Source: Candidatus Stoquefichus sp. SB1 (GTDB lineage: Bacteria; Bacillota_I; Bacilli_A; Erysipelotrichales; Coprobacillaceae). Taken from it: DNA of 64,000 bases. The position numbers and the translations under genes were made by a program. The notes beneath the pieces were generated by a model, which was not told where the DNA came from, made no database searches, and saw nothing but the letters and a program-made list of their open reading frames with translations. This document shows positions 43,201 through 53,195 of this stretch, piece after piece. Numbering within the stretch: position 1 is the stretch's first letter; every line of letters starts with the position of its first letter. The stretch covers positions 558,001-622,000 of the forward strand of contig NZ_LN852696.1 of the NCBI RefSeq assembly GCF_001244545.1, read 5' to 3'.

Positions 43201-46200
43201 ATGAGTAATTATAAAAGCAAATCAGAATTAGAGTTTGAAAGTGAAGTTATAGATTATCTTACAAAAATTGGTGGAGTAAAACAATGGGAGTATAAAAAGA
43301 ATATTAAGACAACAGAACAACTTTGGAATAATTTTAAATTGATTTTAGAACAAAACAATCAAATGAGATTAGATTATCCTTTATCAGTAACTGAATTTGC
43401 TCAAGTTAAAAAAATTATTTCAAGTATTGATACACCATATCATGCTGGACAGTTTTTATACGGAGTTAATGGTGTATCTGAAATAGAAATTGATCTTGAC
43501 AATGGAAAACATGTTTTTTTGACCGTTTTTGACCAAGCTCAAGTGGGTGGAGGAAACACTGTTTATCAAATAGTTAATCAAATTTTCCGCCCTAAAATTC
43601 TAGATGGTAAAAAGGATTGTCGTTTTGATATAACATTACTTATTAATGGGTTACCAATTATTCAAATTGAGTTAAAAAAAGCACTTCATAGTACTACAGA
43701 ATCTTTTAATCAAATGGAACAATATATTGCTGAAAAGCAGTATAGTGGAATTTTTTCAACTTTACAAATTCTTGTTGCAATGACACCATATGATATTCGT
43801 TATATGGCAAATACAAAATTAGAAGATTTTAATCGAGCTTTTGCATTTAATTGGCAAAATGAAGAAGATGCTCATCCAGTACGTTCATGGAAAACATTTG
43901 CAGATAATGTTCTTTCGATTCCTATGGCACATGATTTAGCAACGCGTTACATGGTTTTAGATGGAACTAAGAATAAAGAAAGTATCAAAGTTATGAGACC
44001 TTATCAAGTTTATGCGACAAAACGAGTCCTTGATAAAGTGCGTCAATTTGACTTTCAATATGATGATGGAAGATTAGGATATGTTTGGCATACGACTGGA
44101 TCTGGTAAGACGATTACGAGTTTTAAAACTGCGTGGCTTGCAAGTCGTTTGTCTAATGTAGATAAAGTTGTATTTTTAGTGGATCGTATTGCTTTAACTC
44201 GTCAGACTGCTTATGCGTATCAAGCATATGATCCTGTGGCAGGTTTTGAAGGAAATTCAGGGGTGGTAAGTGATACTGCAAATATATCAGACCTTCATCG
44301 TAAACTGATAAGGAAAAGTGATAAAAATATTATTGTAACAAGTATACAGAAAATGTCTCGCTATGTGGGAAAGAATAGTTTTAAACCATTAAGTGAAAGA
44401 ATTTTATTTATAGTTGATGAAGCGCATCGATCAACTGGTGATGGAACAGATAATGAGGGTATGCTTGAAAGTATCCGTAATGCTATTCCTAATTCTGCTT
44501 GGGTTGGGTATACAGGAACACCAAAGTTCCCTGCAACCCGTGAGATATTTGGTGATATATTGCATGCATACACAATCAAGGAGGCTATAGCAGATAAGAA
44601 TGTTCTAGGGTTTAATGTAGAGTTTAAGGAAACAATTGAAGCACCAGAAACATCTACAGAAGATGATATAGATGATACTATTCGAGGAAGTGTATATGAT
44701 TTCAGTCCTGAACATGTTAAATTAGTAGCTAAAGATATATTTGATAATTGGAAAGAACGTTCTAATAATAAAAAGTATAATGCTCTTTTTACAGTCCATG
44801 TGGGTGGAAATAAAGCTTCTACTCCAAGAGCGATGGAGTACTTTGATGAGTTTGCGGTTTTAAATGCCAAAAGACCAATAGAAGAACAGTTAAAAGTAGC
44901 AGTTAGTTTTTCAACTGATACATCTAATAGTGATCATCAATTAAAAACAAATCAAAACTTACATAGAGCAATTATAGCATATAATGAATTGTTTGGCACA
45001 AAATTTGATATGAAAACAGTTAAGCAATATACTGATGACTTGATCCGACGTCTTAATAAGACGGTAGATGATGGTAACTATTTGGATTTGGTTATTGTTG
45101 TTGATCAACTTTTAACAGGATTTGATGCACCAGAATTAAATACGCTTTATATTGATCGTACTTTAAAGGGAGGCAACTTAATTCAGGCATATTCACGTAC
45201 AAATCGTATACATCATTCTGATGATAAACCATTTGGTAATATTGTTAATTATCGTTGGCCTCAGCAAAATGAATATGAAATGAACAAAGCTTTTGCAGTA
45301 TATTCAAATCGTGCTTCTGCAGATGAACAATTAACACTTGAAGAGTTAAAAGTAGACAATGAAAAATTTGGAATCATATCAAAATCATTTAGTAAAGTTC
45401 AATCAGAAATTCAGGAAGTCATACAGAAACTTTCAACATTAACAGATGAATTTGTGCAATTGCCTCCAAGTGAAAAAGCACAAGATGAAGTTTATGAAAA
45501 CCTGAAAGAATACAATCGATTGCTAAGTCAATTAAAACAGTATACTCAAGATGATGATGGAAATCCGGTTTCAGCGTATGATAATCCAGAGGAGTTTTAC
45601 AATCTTTTGGGGATTACAGAAGAACAGGAAGTAATGTTGACAACTGTTATTGCTGGAGAACTTAAAGAACGACGAGCAAAAAGAGAAGATATTGATATTT
45701 CACAGATTAATCTTTCGATGATACATATTCATGAGGTCACAATTAATTATGATTATTTAGTTGATTTAATTGCAAAAATGGCTGATGAAGTTCATGATAA
45801 TAATATGAAGCAAGCAAAAAATACACGTGAAGAAATTCATATTGAAATTGCAAAATCAGATAATGAAAAAGAAAAATCTAAGATACGTAATTTTGTGTCT
45901 CAAATTTATTCAAAGGAATTTGTATTTGATGACTATCCTGCACCACGTAATGTTGAGAAAATGAATCAGGCAATGGATCGTGCACGAAATGATACTGTTA
46001 GACAATTGATTACGAGTTTCATTCGTACTTGGGGATTGGATAATAGTATAAAACCTAAAGAATTAGAAAAATTGATTGGAAAGCATAGATTTGGACAAGA
46101 GGATTTAGATAAACAGGGGGAATTAACTGCAATTATGAATGATGCTAGAAATGATTATGAAGAAATTGCAGCTAAAAATATCGCAAAATTATCATGGGTA

Positions 46201-46266
46201 AAATATCGTATTGAGTTACGCAAAGCATTTTATGCCATGGCTGATCAAATCAAGAGTGGAGAGTAG
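43201..46266 (+). CDS. hsdR: Type I restriction endonuclease subunit R
   Basis: A 1021-residue motor and nuclease subunit. An N-terminal PD-(D/E)xK nuclease lies at ~100-165, with the catalytic QIELKKA near residue 157. The SF2 translocase has Walker A HTTGSGKT near 300, a DEAH box VDEAHRS near 405 and the late AYSRTNRI arginine motif. A C-terminal helical region binds the methylase core. It cleaves unmethylated foreign DNA after ATP-driven translocation. Length and motif order are complete. Confidence 0.95.
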   Translation: MSNYKSKSELEFESEVIDYLTKIGGVKQWEYKKNIKTTEQLWNNFKLILEQNNQMRLDYPLSVTEFAQVKKIISSIDTPYHAGQFLYGVNGVSEIEIDLDNGKHVFLTVFDQAQVGGGNTVYQIVNQIFRPKILDGKKDCRFDITLLINGLPIIQIELKKALHSTTESFNQMEQYIAEKQYSGIFSTLQILVAMTPYDIRYMANTKLEDFNRAFAFNWQNEEDAHPVRSWKTFADNVLSIPMAHDLATRYMVLDGTKNKESIKVMRPYQVYATKRVLDKVRQFDFQYDDGRLGYVWHTTGSGKTITSFKTAWLASRLSNVDKVVFLVDRIALTRQTAYAYQAYDPVAGFEGNSGVVSDTANISDLHRKLIRKSDKNIIVTSIQKMSRYVGKNSFKPLSERILFIVDEAHRSTGDGTDNEGMLESIRNAIPNSAWVGYTGTPKFPATREIFGDILHAYTIKEAIADKNVLGFNVEFKETIEAPETSTEDDIDDTIRGSVYDFSPEHVKLVAKDIFDNWKERSNNKKYNALFTVHVGGNKASTPRAMEYFDEFAVLNAKRPIEEQLKVAVSFSTDTSNSDHQLKTNQNLHRAIIAYNELFGTKFDMKTVKQYTDDLIRRLNKTVDDGNYLDLVIVVDQLLTGFDAPELNTLYIDRTLKGGNLIQAYSRTNRIHHSDDKPFGNIVNYRWPQQNEYEMNKAFAVYSNRASADEQLTLEELKVDNEKFGIISKSFSKVQSEIQEVIQKLSTLTDEFVQLPPSEKAQDEVYENLKEYNRLLSQLKQYTQDDDGNPVSAYDNPEEFYNLLGITEEQEVMLTTVIAGELKERRAKREDIDISQINLSMIHIHEVTINYDYLVDLIAKMADEVHDNNMKQAKNTREEIHIEIAKSDNEKEKSKIRNFVSQIYSKEFVFDDYPAPRNVEKMNQAMDRARNDTVRQLITSFIRTWGLDNSIKPKELEKLIGKHRFGQEDLDKQGELTAIMNDARNDYEEIAAKNIAKLSWVKYRIELRKAFYAMADQIKSGE

Positions 46267-46304
46267 TATCATGATAAGATGTATACTCCAAAAGGAGGAT
46301 TGGA

Positions 46305-47549
46305 ATGAGTAACAGTGAAAAAAAAGAGCCTCAAATTAGATTTAGAAAATATACTATCACATGGGAACAGCGTAAGCTCCTTGATTGCATAGAAAAGATT
46401 ACAGATTTTAGAGGTCGTACTCCTAAAAAACTTGGTATGGATTGGAGTGAAAGTGGTTATTTGGCTCTTTCGGCATTGAATGTAAAAGATGGATATATTG
46501 ACTTTATGCAGGATGTCCATTATGGAAATCAAGAATTATATGATAAATGGATGACAGGAAATGAATTGCATAAAGGACAGGTGCTATTTACAACTGAAGC
46601 CCCGATGGGAAATGTGGCTCAAGTGCCTGATAATAGGCAATATATTCTAAGTCAAAGAACTATTGCTTTTAGTGTAAAAGAAGATTTAATTACGGAAAAT
46701 TTTCTTGCAACTATCCTACGTTCTCCTAATGTTATTGTTGCTTTGACAGCCCTATCAAGTGGTGGAACTGCAAAAGGAGTGAGTCAAAAATCATTATCAG
46801 CAGTAGAGATAATAATTCCAAGTGATTTAGGAGAACAAGAACTACTAGCAAATACGTTTTTAGAATTAGATTACCTTATCACTCTTCATCAGCGTAAAAT
46901 AAAACTTTTGAAAAAAGCGAAGAAGATGTTATTAAATAAAATGTTTCCAAAAGATGGAGAAAATATTCCTAAACTGCGATTTTATGATTTTACTGATGCT
47001 TGGAAACAAGAACGTTTAGGAAAATTGGTCAATGTTTATGATGGAACACACCAAACTCCAGACTATAAAACTAATGGAGTTATGTTCCTGTCAGTAGAAA
47101 ATATTGAAACATTAAAATCTGAAAAATATATTTCTAAAGAGGCATTTGAAAGAGATTTTAAGATTAGGCCAGTAAAAGGTGATGTATTAATGACTCGTAT
47201 AGGTAATGTAGGCACTGCTAAAGTTGTTGCTTCAAATGAGTCTGTTGCTTATTATGTAAGTCTTGCGTTGTTGAAAAAGAAAGATTTGAACCCATATTTT
47301 TTAGAATTTTCTATTCATTCATCCACTGTACAAAATGAAATTTGGAAACGTACTTTGCATATTGCCTTCCCTAAAAAAATAAATAAAAATGAGATTGAAA
47401 ACATCTTAATTAATTTTCCTGAGGATCGTGAACAAGAAATAATTGGTTTATTTTTCAGAAGTTTAGATAGACTTATCGCCCTTCATCAACAAAAGTTAAA
47501 AAAATTGCAGGATATGAAAAAATCTATGCTCAAAAAAATGTTTATATAA
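46305..47549 (+). CDS. hsdS: Type I restriction specificity subunit HsdS (two TRDs)
   Basis: A 414-residue DNA-recognition subunit with two target-recognition domains (~20-175 and ~230-385), each followed by a conserved helix ([23 protein letters not shown] and [23 protein letters not shown]). It gives sequence specificity to both methylation and cleavage. AAAGGAGGA precedes the ATG. Unlike the half-size homologue upstream, it is full-length. Confidence 0.93.
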   Translation: MSNSEKKEPQIRFRKYTITWEQRKLLDCIEKITDFRGRTPKKLGMDWSESGYLALSALNVKDGYIDFMQDVHYGNQELYDKWMTGNELHKGQVLFTTEAPMGNVAQVPDNRQYILSQRTIAFSVKEDLITENFLATILRSPNVIVALTALSSGGTAKGVSQKSLSAVEIIIPSDLGEQELLANTFLELDYLITLHQRKIKLLKKAKKMLLNKMFPKDGENIPKLRFYDFTDAWKQERLGKLVNVYDGTHQTPDYKTNGVMFLSVENIETLKSEKYISKEAFERDFKIRPVKGDVLMTRIGNVGTAKVVASNESVAYYVSLALLKKKDLNPYFLEFSIHSSTVQNEIWKRTLHIAFPKKINKNEIENILINFPEDREQEIIGLFFRSLDRLIALHQQKLKKLQDMKKSMLKKMFI

Positions 47550-47569
47550 AAGAAAGGAATATATATAAA

Positions 47570-48178
47570 ATGTTAGAAAATAAACTTGGTATCAATAATT
47601 CAGCTGAACTTGCACGCAAAGAAGAACATATTAGTAAGACAAAAGCGGTAGAACTATTTGAAAATGGGTTGCTTGATACTTTTGAAGTAGGTACTTTTAA
47701 GGGATTAGCAGAAATACATCATTATCTTTTTAGTGATATTTATGATTTTGCTGGAAAAATGAGAGACGTGAATATTGCTAAAGGTGGATTTCGTTTTGCG
47801 CCAGTAATGTATTTAGATGCAGCATTAAAAAATATTGATAAAATGCCACAATCTGATTTTGATGAGATTATTGAAAAATATGTAGAGATGAATGTGGCTC
47901 ATCCTTTTCGTGAAGGTAACGGTCGAAGTACAAGAATATGGTTAGATTGTATTTTGAAAGAAGAACTAAAATGTGTTATTGATTGGAATGAAGTTAATAA
48001 AGAAGATTACTTATTGGCAATGGAGAGAAGTCCGATTAAAGATGTGGAAATTAAAGTTTTATTAAAGAAAGCATTAACTGATAAAATTAATGACCGTGAA
48101 GTATATATGAAAGGTATTGATGCAAGTTATTATTATGAGGGATATAATATTTATAAGACTGAAAATGTGAAAAAATAG
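47570..48178 (+). CDS. Fic/Doc-family AMP-transferase, probable class III (self-inhibited)
   Basis: A 202-residue Fic protein. The active-site motif [12 protein letters not shown] has catalytic H111, and the [25 protein letters not shown] helices precede it. A C-terminal SYYYEG (S186-G191) fits the (S/T)xxxE(G/N) inhibitory motif of class III Fic proteins. It lies between hsdS and hsdM in the same operon, a known position for Fic and Doc genes in type I loci. It would AMPylate a host target when de-inhibited. AAAGGAAT is the ribosome site. Confidence 0.9.
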   Translation: MLENKLGINNSAELARKEEHISKTKAVELFENGLLDTFEVGTFKGLAEIHHYLFSDIYDFAGKMRDVNIAKGGFRFAPVMYLDAALKNIDKMPQSDFDEIIEKYVEMNVAHPFREGNGRSTRIWLDCILKEELKCVIDWNEVNKEDYLLAMERSPIKDVEIKVLLKKALTDKINDREVYMKGIDASYYYEGYNIYKTENVKK

Positions 48179-48237
48179 TATATTCATTAACGTTGTTAGA
48201 ATATATAATGAACTATATGAAAAAGGAGACAGCATAT

Positions 48238-49860
48238 ATGAGTAAAGCACAAGATATAACAAAAAAACTTTGGGAGATGGCAAACAAACTGCGTGGAACT
48301 ATGGATGCAAGTGAATATAAAAACTATATTTTACCATTTATGTTTTATCGTTATTTATCAGAAAATCAACATAAACATCTGCTAGATAATCATTTGGAAG
48401 ATTTTTATAATGTAATAGATAGAGAAGAAAAAGAACAGTATCTTGAAGAATGCTCTAGAGGAATTGGATATGCAATTGCTCCAGAGTATACATGGGACAA
48501 AATTGTATCAAAAATTGAAACACATAAAATAAAAGCTAGTGATTTCCAAGACATGTTTGATTCATTTAATACGAATGCTAGACGTAATCCTATTGCTGCA
48601 TCTGATTTTGCTGATGTTTTTTCAGATGTTAATCTTGGTGATACGCGTCTTGGTTTAAATACTAATGAACGTGCAAAAGCACTTAATGATATTGTACTCA
48701 TGATTAATGAATTTAATTTTAAAGATGAATCAGGGCATGATATTTTGGGTGATGTTTATGAATATTTAATAGGTCAATTTGCTGCAAGTGCTGGGAAAAA
48801 GGGTGGGGAGTTTTATACACCACATGAAGTGAGTCAAATCTTAGCAAGGCTTGTTACTATCAATGTGAAAAAAAATGATGATCAATTTAGAGTATATGAT
48901 CCTACAATGGGATCAGGTTCTTTGCTTTTAACAGTTCAAAAAGAATTACCATATGGGAATGAAGAGGGGAGTGTTGATTTTTTTGGTCAAGAATTAAATA
49001 CAACCACATATAATTTGGCACGAATGAATTTAATGATGCATGGTGTTAACTATAAAAATATGGAATTAAGACGTGCAAATACATTAGATGCTGATTGGCC
49101 ATTTGCTGAAAAAAAAGGAATTCAAATTCCTCGCAAGTTTGATGCAGTGGTTGCTAATCCACCATATTCACAAAAATGGGACATAAAGAATGTTGATCGT
49201 GAAAAAGATACGCGTTTTAAAGGATTTGGTGTTGCACCTGCATCAAAAGCAGATTATGCATTTGTTTTACATGGACTTTATCATTTAGAAAAAACTGGAA
49301 CAATGGCTATTGTATTGCCACATGGTGTTTTATTTAGAGGAGCATCAGAAGGTAAAATACGAAAAAATATCATAAACGAAAATCTATTAGATGCTGTTAT
49401 TGGATTGCCTGCGAATCTTTTCTATGGAACTAGTATTCCAACATGTATATTGGTTTTTAAAGGGCGTGAAGCTCGAGGAAAAAGAAAAGATATTCTTTTT
49501 ATAGATGCTTCTAAAGATTTTAAAAAAGGAAAAAATCAAAACAAACTTACTGGAGATAATATTGACAAAATTGTTAACACATATAAAAAACGTATTGATG
49601 AAGATAAATATGCTCATGTAGCTACTTTAGAAGAGATTAGAGAAAATGATTATAATTTGAATATTCCACGTTATGTTGATACATTTGAAGAAGAAAAGAT
49701 TATACCGCTGCCAAAAATAGCTAAGGAATTGAAAGAATTAGATGCAGATATTAAAAGATCAACAGATGAATTGTTTCAATTATTAAATGAGTTAACAGGT
49801 ACAACAGAAGAAGCCAAAAATGAATTGAAAGAGTTTGTTAATATACTAAATAAAAAATAA
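48238..49860 (+). CDS. hsdM: Type I DNA methyltransferase subunit M
   Basis: A 540-residue N6-adenine methyltransferase. The N-terminal helical HsdM domain (~1-140) is followed by the catalytic domain, with SAM motif DPTMGSGSLL near residue 221 and NPPYS at 307-311. It modifies the host recognition sites with HsdS. The ATG at 48238 follows AAAAGGAGA; an in-frame ATG at 48193 has no site. It is the last intact gene of the operon and has a decayed homologue directly downstream. Confidence 0.95.
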   Translation: MSKAQDITKKLWEMANKLRGTMDASEYKNYILPFMFYRYLSENQHKHLLDNHLEDFYNVIDREEKEQYLEECSRGIGYAIAPEYTWDKIVSKIETHKIKASDFQDMFDSFNTNARRNPIAASDFADVFSDVNLGDTRLGLNTNERAKALNDIVLMINEFNFKDESGHDILGDVYEYLIGQFAASAGKKGGEFYTPHEVSQILARLVTINVKKNDDQFRVYDPTMGSGSLLLTVQKELPYGNEEGSVDFFGQELNTTTYNLARMNLMMHGVNYKNMELRRANTLDADWPFAEKKGIQIPRKFDAVVANPPYSQKWDIKNVDREKDTRFKGFGVAPASKADYAFVLHGLYHLEKTGTMAIVLPHGVLFRGASEGKIRKNIINENLLDAVIGLPANLFYGTSIPTCILVFKGREARGKRKDILFIDASKDFKKGKNQNKLTGDNIDKIVNTYKKRIDEDKYAHVATLEEIRENDYNLNIPRYVDTFEEEKIIPLPKIAKELKELDADIKRSTDELFQLLNELTGTTEEAKNELKEFVNILNKK

Positions 49861-49961
49861 AAGAGTGTAATTAAGGTGATCTATGGTTTAATTAAGCTAA
49901 ATAATATAGAGATTTATTTCAATATACTTAAAAAATCTGATAGTAAGTAAGGAGTAATAAA

Positions 49962-50351
49962 ATGGTTGAAGCACACGGAAACAAAGGATACAATATATTT
50001 AGATTATTATGGGAAAAAACAGAAGTATTGCTTACTGAGATGGATAGAAATGAAATTCGTGATTTTTTAATGGGACTACTATTTTATAAATATTTATCTG
50101 ATACTGTGATTTGCTATGTTGGCAATTATTTTGAAATGCCAATAAATAATTTGGAAGAAATACAGAAAACTTATGAAGAAAATTTCAAAAATAACGATGT
50201 AGCTAAAGTGCTTATTGCTGATATGAAAAAAGAATTGTCATTCTATATAGAACCCGATTTAACATTTATTTATTTTGTAAAAAATTTAAATTCTTCAAAT
50301 TTTGCACTGATTAAACTACTATGTGGATTAAAAAAAATAAAAATCGAATGA
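49962..50351 (+). pseudogene. N-terminal fragment of a second HsdM-like gene
   Basis: These 129 codons encode the helical N-terminus of an HsdM homologue (IFRLLWEKTEVLLTEMDRNEIRDFLMGLLFYKYLSD). The frame ends in an A-rich tract; reading on after removal of one A between 50,339 and 50,343 continues without a break into the next fragment. AAGGAG precedes the ATG. It is thus the 5' piece of one ancestral gene covering 49,962-52,457. Confidence 0.75.
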
Positions 50352-51411
50352 ATTTTTTGAAATTGTTATTAAGAGTATTGAATTATATAACTCTAAAGTT
50401 GAAAGTATTTCAAAAAGAGTTCATGAAGCAATTTGTGATATCATAAGAGAACTTTCAACGATGATTGTTTTAGAACGAGATTCCAACTTTTTGGGTGATG
50501 CATTTGAATATTTAATACATATGTTTCTATATAATTCTCAAACAATACAACGTCAATTTTATACTCCATCTGAAGTATCAGATATGATGGTACGAATATC
50601 GATGATTGGGAAAGAAAATGAAAAAAACGTTTTTGTTTATGATGGTTCGTTGGGTTCAGGAATATTATTGTTTAGTATCTTCAAACATATAGGTAATACT
50701 CATAATCTTTGCTATTATGGACAAGAATATAATGATTCAACTGTTTATGATATTGCACGAATTAATATGATACTTCATGGTATACCTATGAATAAGGTCA
50801 ATCTACACATGACAACATCATTAAATGAAAACTGGCCTAGTAGCGTTGAGAACTCATTGAAGTTTGATGTCGTATTAATGAATCCACCATTTTCAATGAA
50901 ATGGACACCAGAAAAACAATTTTTACAAGATCCAAGATTTTCAACATATGAATGTCTTGCTCCTAAATCAAACGCAGATTTTGCTTTTATTTTGCATGGC
51001 TTGTATTATCTTAAAGAGACAGGCACAATGGCAATAATTGTACCTTATGGTGTCTTAACAAGAGGTGGTGTAGAACATAAAATTAGAAAAAAACTATTGG
51101 ATAAGGGGGCAATATATGCAGTAATATCTATGCCAGACAGAATTTTTTATAATACTGCAACAGCCACAACAATATTGGTTTTAAAAAAGAATACAAAACT
51201 TAAAGATGTATTATTTATAGATGCTTCTAGAGAGTTCAAAAAGGTTAAAAATAGAAATGTTTTAACAGAGAATTGTATTCAAAAAATTGTAGATACTTAT
51301 ACTAAAAGAAGATGTTTTGACAAATATGCTTATTTAGCTAGTTATGAAGAAATAAAGGAAATGACTATAATCTTAATATATATAATTATATTAATTTGTT
51401 TTCAGATATGA
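50344..51411 (+). pseudogene. Catalytic fragment of the second HsdM-like gene
   Basis: This frame carries the methylase core: FLGDAFEYLIHMF, FYTPSEVSDMMVR, the SAM motif as DGSLGSGILL, and NPPFS in place of NPPYS. It is clearly homologous to the intact HsdM but diverged, so it is not a recent duplicate. An ATG at 50,461 could start a shorter product. The end is garbled after EEIKE; restoring one A near 51,359-51,361 gives NDYNLNIYNYINLFSD, parallel to NDYNLNIPRYVDTF of HsdM, and joins the next frame. Confidence 0.75.
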
Positions 51412-52457
51412 TTGGGGAAGAAAGAAATTTGCTTAAGGATATTGCTGATATATATACTAGTTGTGATTGTGAAAAATCGGAAGGACTTTTTTTGAAATAT
51501 AGTGATTTAAAATATCCAATTAAAAACAATTTCTCAAGGCAATACGATTATGGTATAGTTTTAAAATATGGGGATATAATTATATGTCCAGGTGGAAGAA
51601 AGTTTTTATTTTATGAAAAAAATAATGAAAACTTTGTGTTATCAAAGACAGCAAGGAGTATTCTAGTTATAAGACCAAAAAATATTTGCTCAGAGGTCCT
51701 GTTTCTTTATTTAGAAACGAAAGAAATATCTGATTACTTATCTAATTTAAGTGGGAGGACAGTGATACAAAGAATCAGTAAAAAAAATTTAGAAAACTTG
51801 CCTTTATCTAAAGAATTACCTCCTTTATCAGCTCATATATTAAATAAGCCATATATTGATTTGTTTATAGAAAAATATATTAGTAAAATAAATACTGTTT
51901 ATTTATCAGATTTGTTAAAAACAGTAAACAAAAGATTGGTAGAAAGAACTAGTGATATATCAAAAGAATGTATAGAGTTAATAGAAAAACAGTCAGAGGG
52001 AATTTATTGGGATTTCAAGTTGAAACATTATGAAAATACTGCGTATTTATTGCACGATATTTTATGTATGGCCAATAATATTGCAGATAGAGATTCATAT
52101 ATTATTATGGGCGTCGAAGATAAAACGTGTAGAGTGATTGGTGTAGAGCATGACAATGGAAGAAAAGATTCTACTTATTTCAATTCGGTTCTTAAAACAG
52201 CTAATTTTTTTGAAAATAATATACCATTATTTAATTTGCATACCTTTATATATAAAAATCATGAGATTGATGTTCTAATAATTAAACATACTACTAAAAG
52301 GCCTTATTTTCTAATTGAAAATTATAGAAAGGGTAAGGTTGATGTTAGAGCTAATTTTATTTATGCACGAGAATCAGATTCTAATACAGATATAGATAAA
52401 ACGGCATCAGCTAACGCTATAAAACATCTATGGGAGGAAAGAATTAATAATTCGTAG
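51396..52457 (+). CDS. HsdS-like segment plus AlbA_2 domain (3' part of the broken HsdM fusion)
   Basis: 353 codons. Residues ~1-165 resemble an HsdS target-recognition half (LKYGDIIICPGGRKFLFYE, SGRTVIQRISKKNLENLPL). Residues ~190-345 match the Schlafen AlbA_2 DNA-binding domain (IYWDFKLKHYENTAYLLHDILCMAN, then SYIIMGVED). It may be translated from the ATG at 51,396, but the frame continues upstream into the HsdM end once one lost base is restored. The ancestral product would have been an 831-residue methylase-specificity-AlbA_2 fusion. No terminator follows. Confidence 0.65.
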   Translation: MFSDMIGEERNLLKDIADIYTSCDCEKSEGLFLKYSDLKYPIKNNFSRQYDYGIVLKYGDIIICPGGRKFLFYEKNNENFVLSKTARSILVIRPKNICSEVLFLYLETKEISDYLSNLSGRTVIQRISKKNLENLPLSKELPPLSAHILNKPYIDLFIEKYISKINTVYLSDLLKTVNKRLVERTSDISKECIELIEKQSEGIYWDFKLKHYENTAYLLHDILCMANNIADRDSYIIMGVEDKTCRVIGVEHDNGRKDSTYFNSVLKTANFFENNIPLFNLHTFIYKNHEIDVLIIKHTTKRPYFLIENYRKGKVDVRANFIYARESDSNTDIDKTASANAIKHLWEERINNS

Positions 52458-52868
52458 TTTTTAACTGAAAATGAAGTGCTATGTAAATACTTATAATTAA
52501 TGGTTTTTAGTAAAAATAATTTTAGTTCTGTATTGAAGGTAGTGGATAAATAATTTGCTTTCTAGTTTCTTCTATAATTTGATATCCAAATCCAAAATGA
52601 ATAAATATTTTCCTTAGATTCTTGCTGTTATAATATAATGTTAATAATCTATATGAAATATATTATCAATTTGGTTTTCTTCAGATAATTTTATTCCCAG
52701 TATGTATTTTATAAAACTTATTTGTAGGAAAAAATATATTTTTGAAATATTATGTTATAGAGAAGGTAAAAAATAAACTTTAAGAGATTTTGACAATTTT
52801 CATTGTATTGGGATATTCATACATGCAAGGATAAAATTGCAAATAGCATTCTTTTTGTGTAAAAAGAG
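52458..52868. other. AT-rich gap with a possible minus-strand gene remnant
   Basis: No intact gene. On the minus strand a 46-codon open stretch without a start codon ends at 52,522. It reads like a protein C-terminus (LYYNSKNLRKIFIHFGFGYQ) and could be the tail of a decayed acetyltransferase. Nothing else is supported. Confidence 0.3.
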
Positions 52869-52896
52869 TTGTTTTTTCTGATTTATTGGTTATAAT
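52869..52896 (+). promoter_or_regulatory. Promoter of the antisense (antitoxin) RNA
   Basis: TTGTTT (52869-52874) and an exact TATAAT (52891-52896) are separated by 16 bases. No open reading frame follows before the terminator. Confidence 0.6.
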
Positions 52897-52902
52897 ATAA
52901 GT

Positions 52903-52992
52903 GAAAGGAATAATCGATAGACGGTTATGCCTTGGATTTTGCCTTTTAAATAACTACCAAAGTTTTCCGAGGACAGTGGTAGTTATTTTTTG
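52903..52992 (+). ncRNA. Putative type I antitoxin RNA
   Basis: The transcript would begin near 52,903 and end at the terminator near 52,990, about 90 nucleotides. Its 3' end is complementary to the last codons and 3' untranslated part of the toxin mRNA made from the opposite strand, the arrangement known from TxpA/RatA-type systems. Promoter, terminator and lack of a coding frame are seen; antitoxin function is inferred. Confidence 0.6.
52948..52991. terminator. Bidirectional terminator shared by toxin mRNA and antisense RNA
   Basis: AAATAACTACCA (52948-52959) pairs perfectly with TGGTAGTTATTT (52977-52988). T-runs follow on both strands, and the toxin stop codon lies in the stem. Confidence 0.85.
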
Positions 52993-53075
52993 TTTTCCTT
53001 TATAATTTCAAGGAGTAGTTTCACAATGATTGCGATGATAGCTATCATTAAAGATAAAATCTCATAATCGCTCAT
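52983..53075 (-). CDS. Small hydrophobic type I toxin (holin-like, TxpA/BsrG/Fst-type)
   Basis: A 30-residue peptide with the sequence plan of putative holin-like toxins: short polar start (MSDYEILSL), a single transmembrane helix rich in Ile and Ala (residues ~7-24), and a charged tail ending KENKK. A near-perfect GGAGGTGG ribosome site stands eight bases before the ATG. The mRNA has a leader of about 110 bases from an extended -10 promoter. An antisense RNA overlaps its 3' end. Overproduction of such peptides depolarises the membrane. Because of its size it is easily missed by gene finders. Confidence 0.78.
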   Translation of the reverse strand: MSDYEILSLMIAIIAIIVKLLLEIIKENKK

Positions 53076-53153
53076 GTTTCACCACCTCCGTTGTTTCAAA
53101 TTTCTCAAAAGAGATATCTATATCAACAGAGTTTCCGATCTCTGATCTTTCGA

Positions 53154-53187
53154 CCAAAGCATAACCACCTACCGTTATGATTATTCC
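53154..53187. repeat. Toxin mRNA leader repeat, inverted copy of the antitoxin 5' end
   Basis: Read on the minus strand, the leader has GGAATAATC followed by GGTTATGCTTTGG. The antisense RNA has GGAATAATC at 52,907-52,915 and GGTTATGCCTTGG at 52,923-52,935. Both RNAs thus start with nearly the same sequence. Confidence 0.55.
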
Positions 53188-53195
53188 ATGACAAT

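Noticed and set aside
44361-44870. A 169-codon open frame on the minus strand inside hsdR
   Set aside because: It lies opposite the conserved translocase core of HsdR, shows no family pattern and has no promoter or ribosome site.
52522-52662. 46-codon minus-strand stretch resembling an acetyltransferase tail
   Set aside because: No start codon, no ribosome site and only a vague family likeness; kept as a note on the gap, not as a gene.
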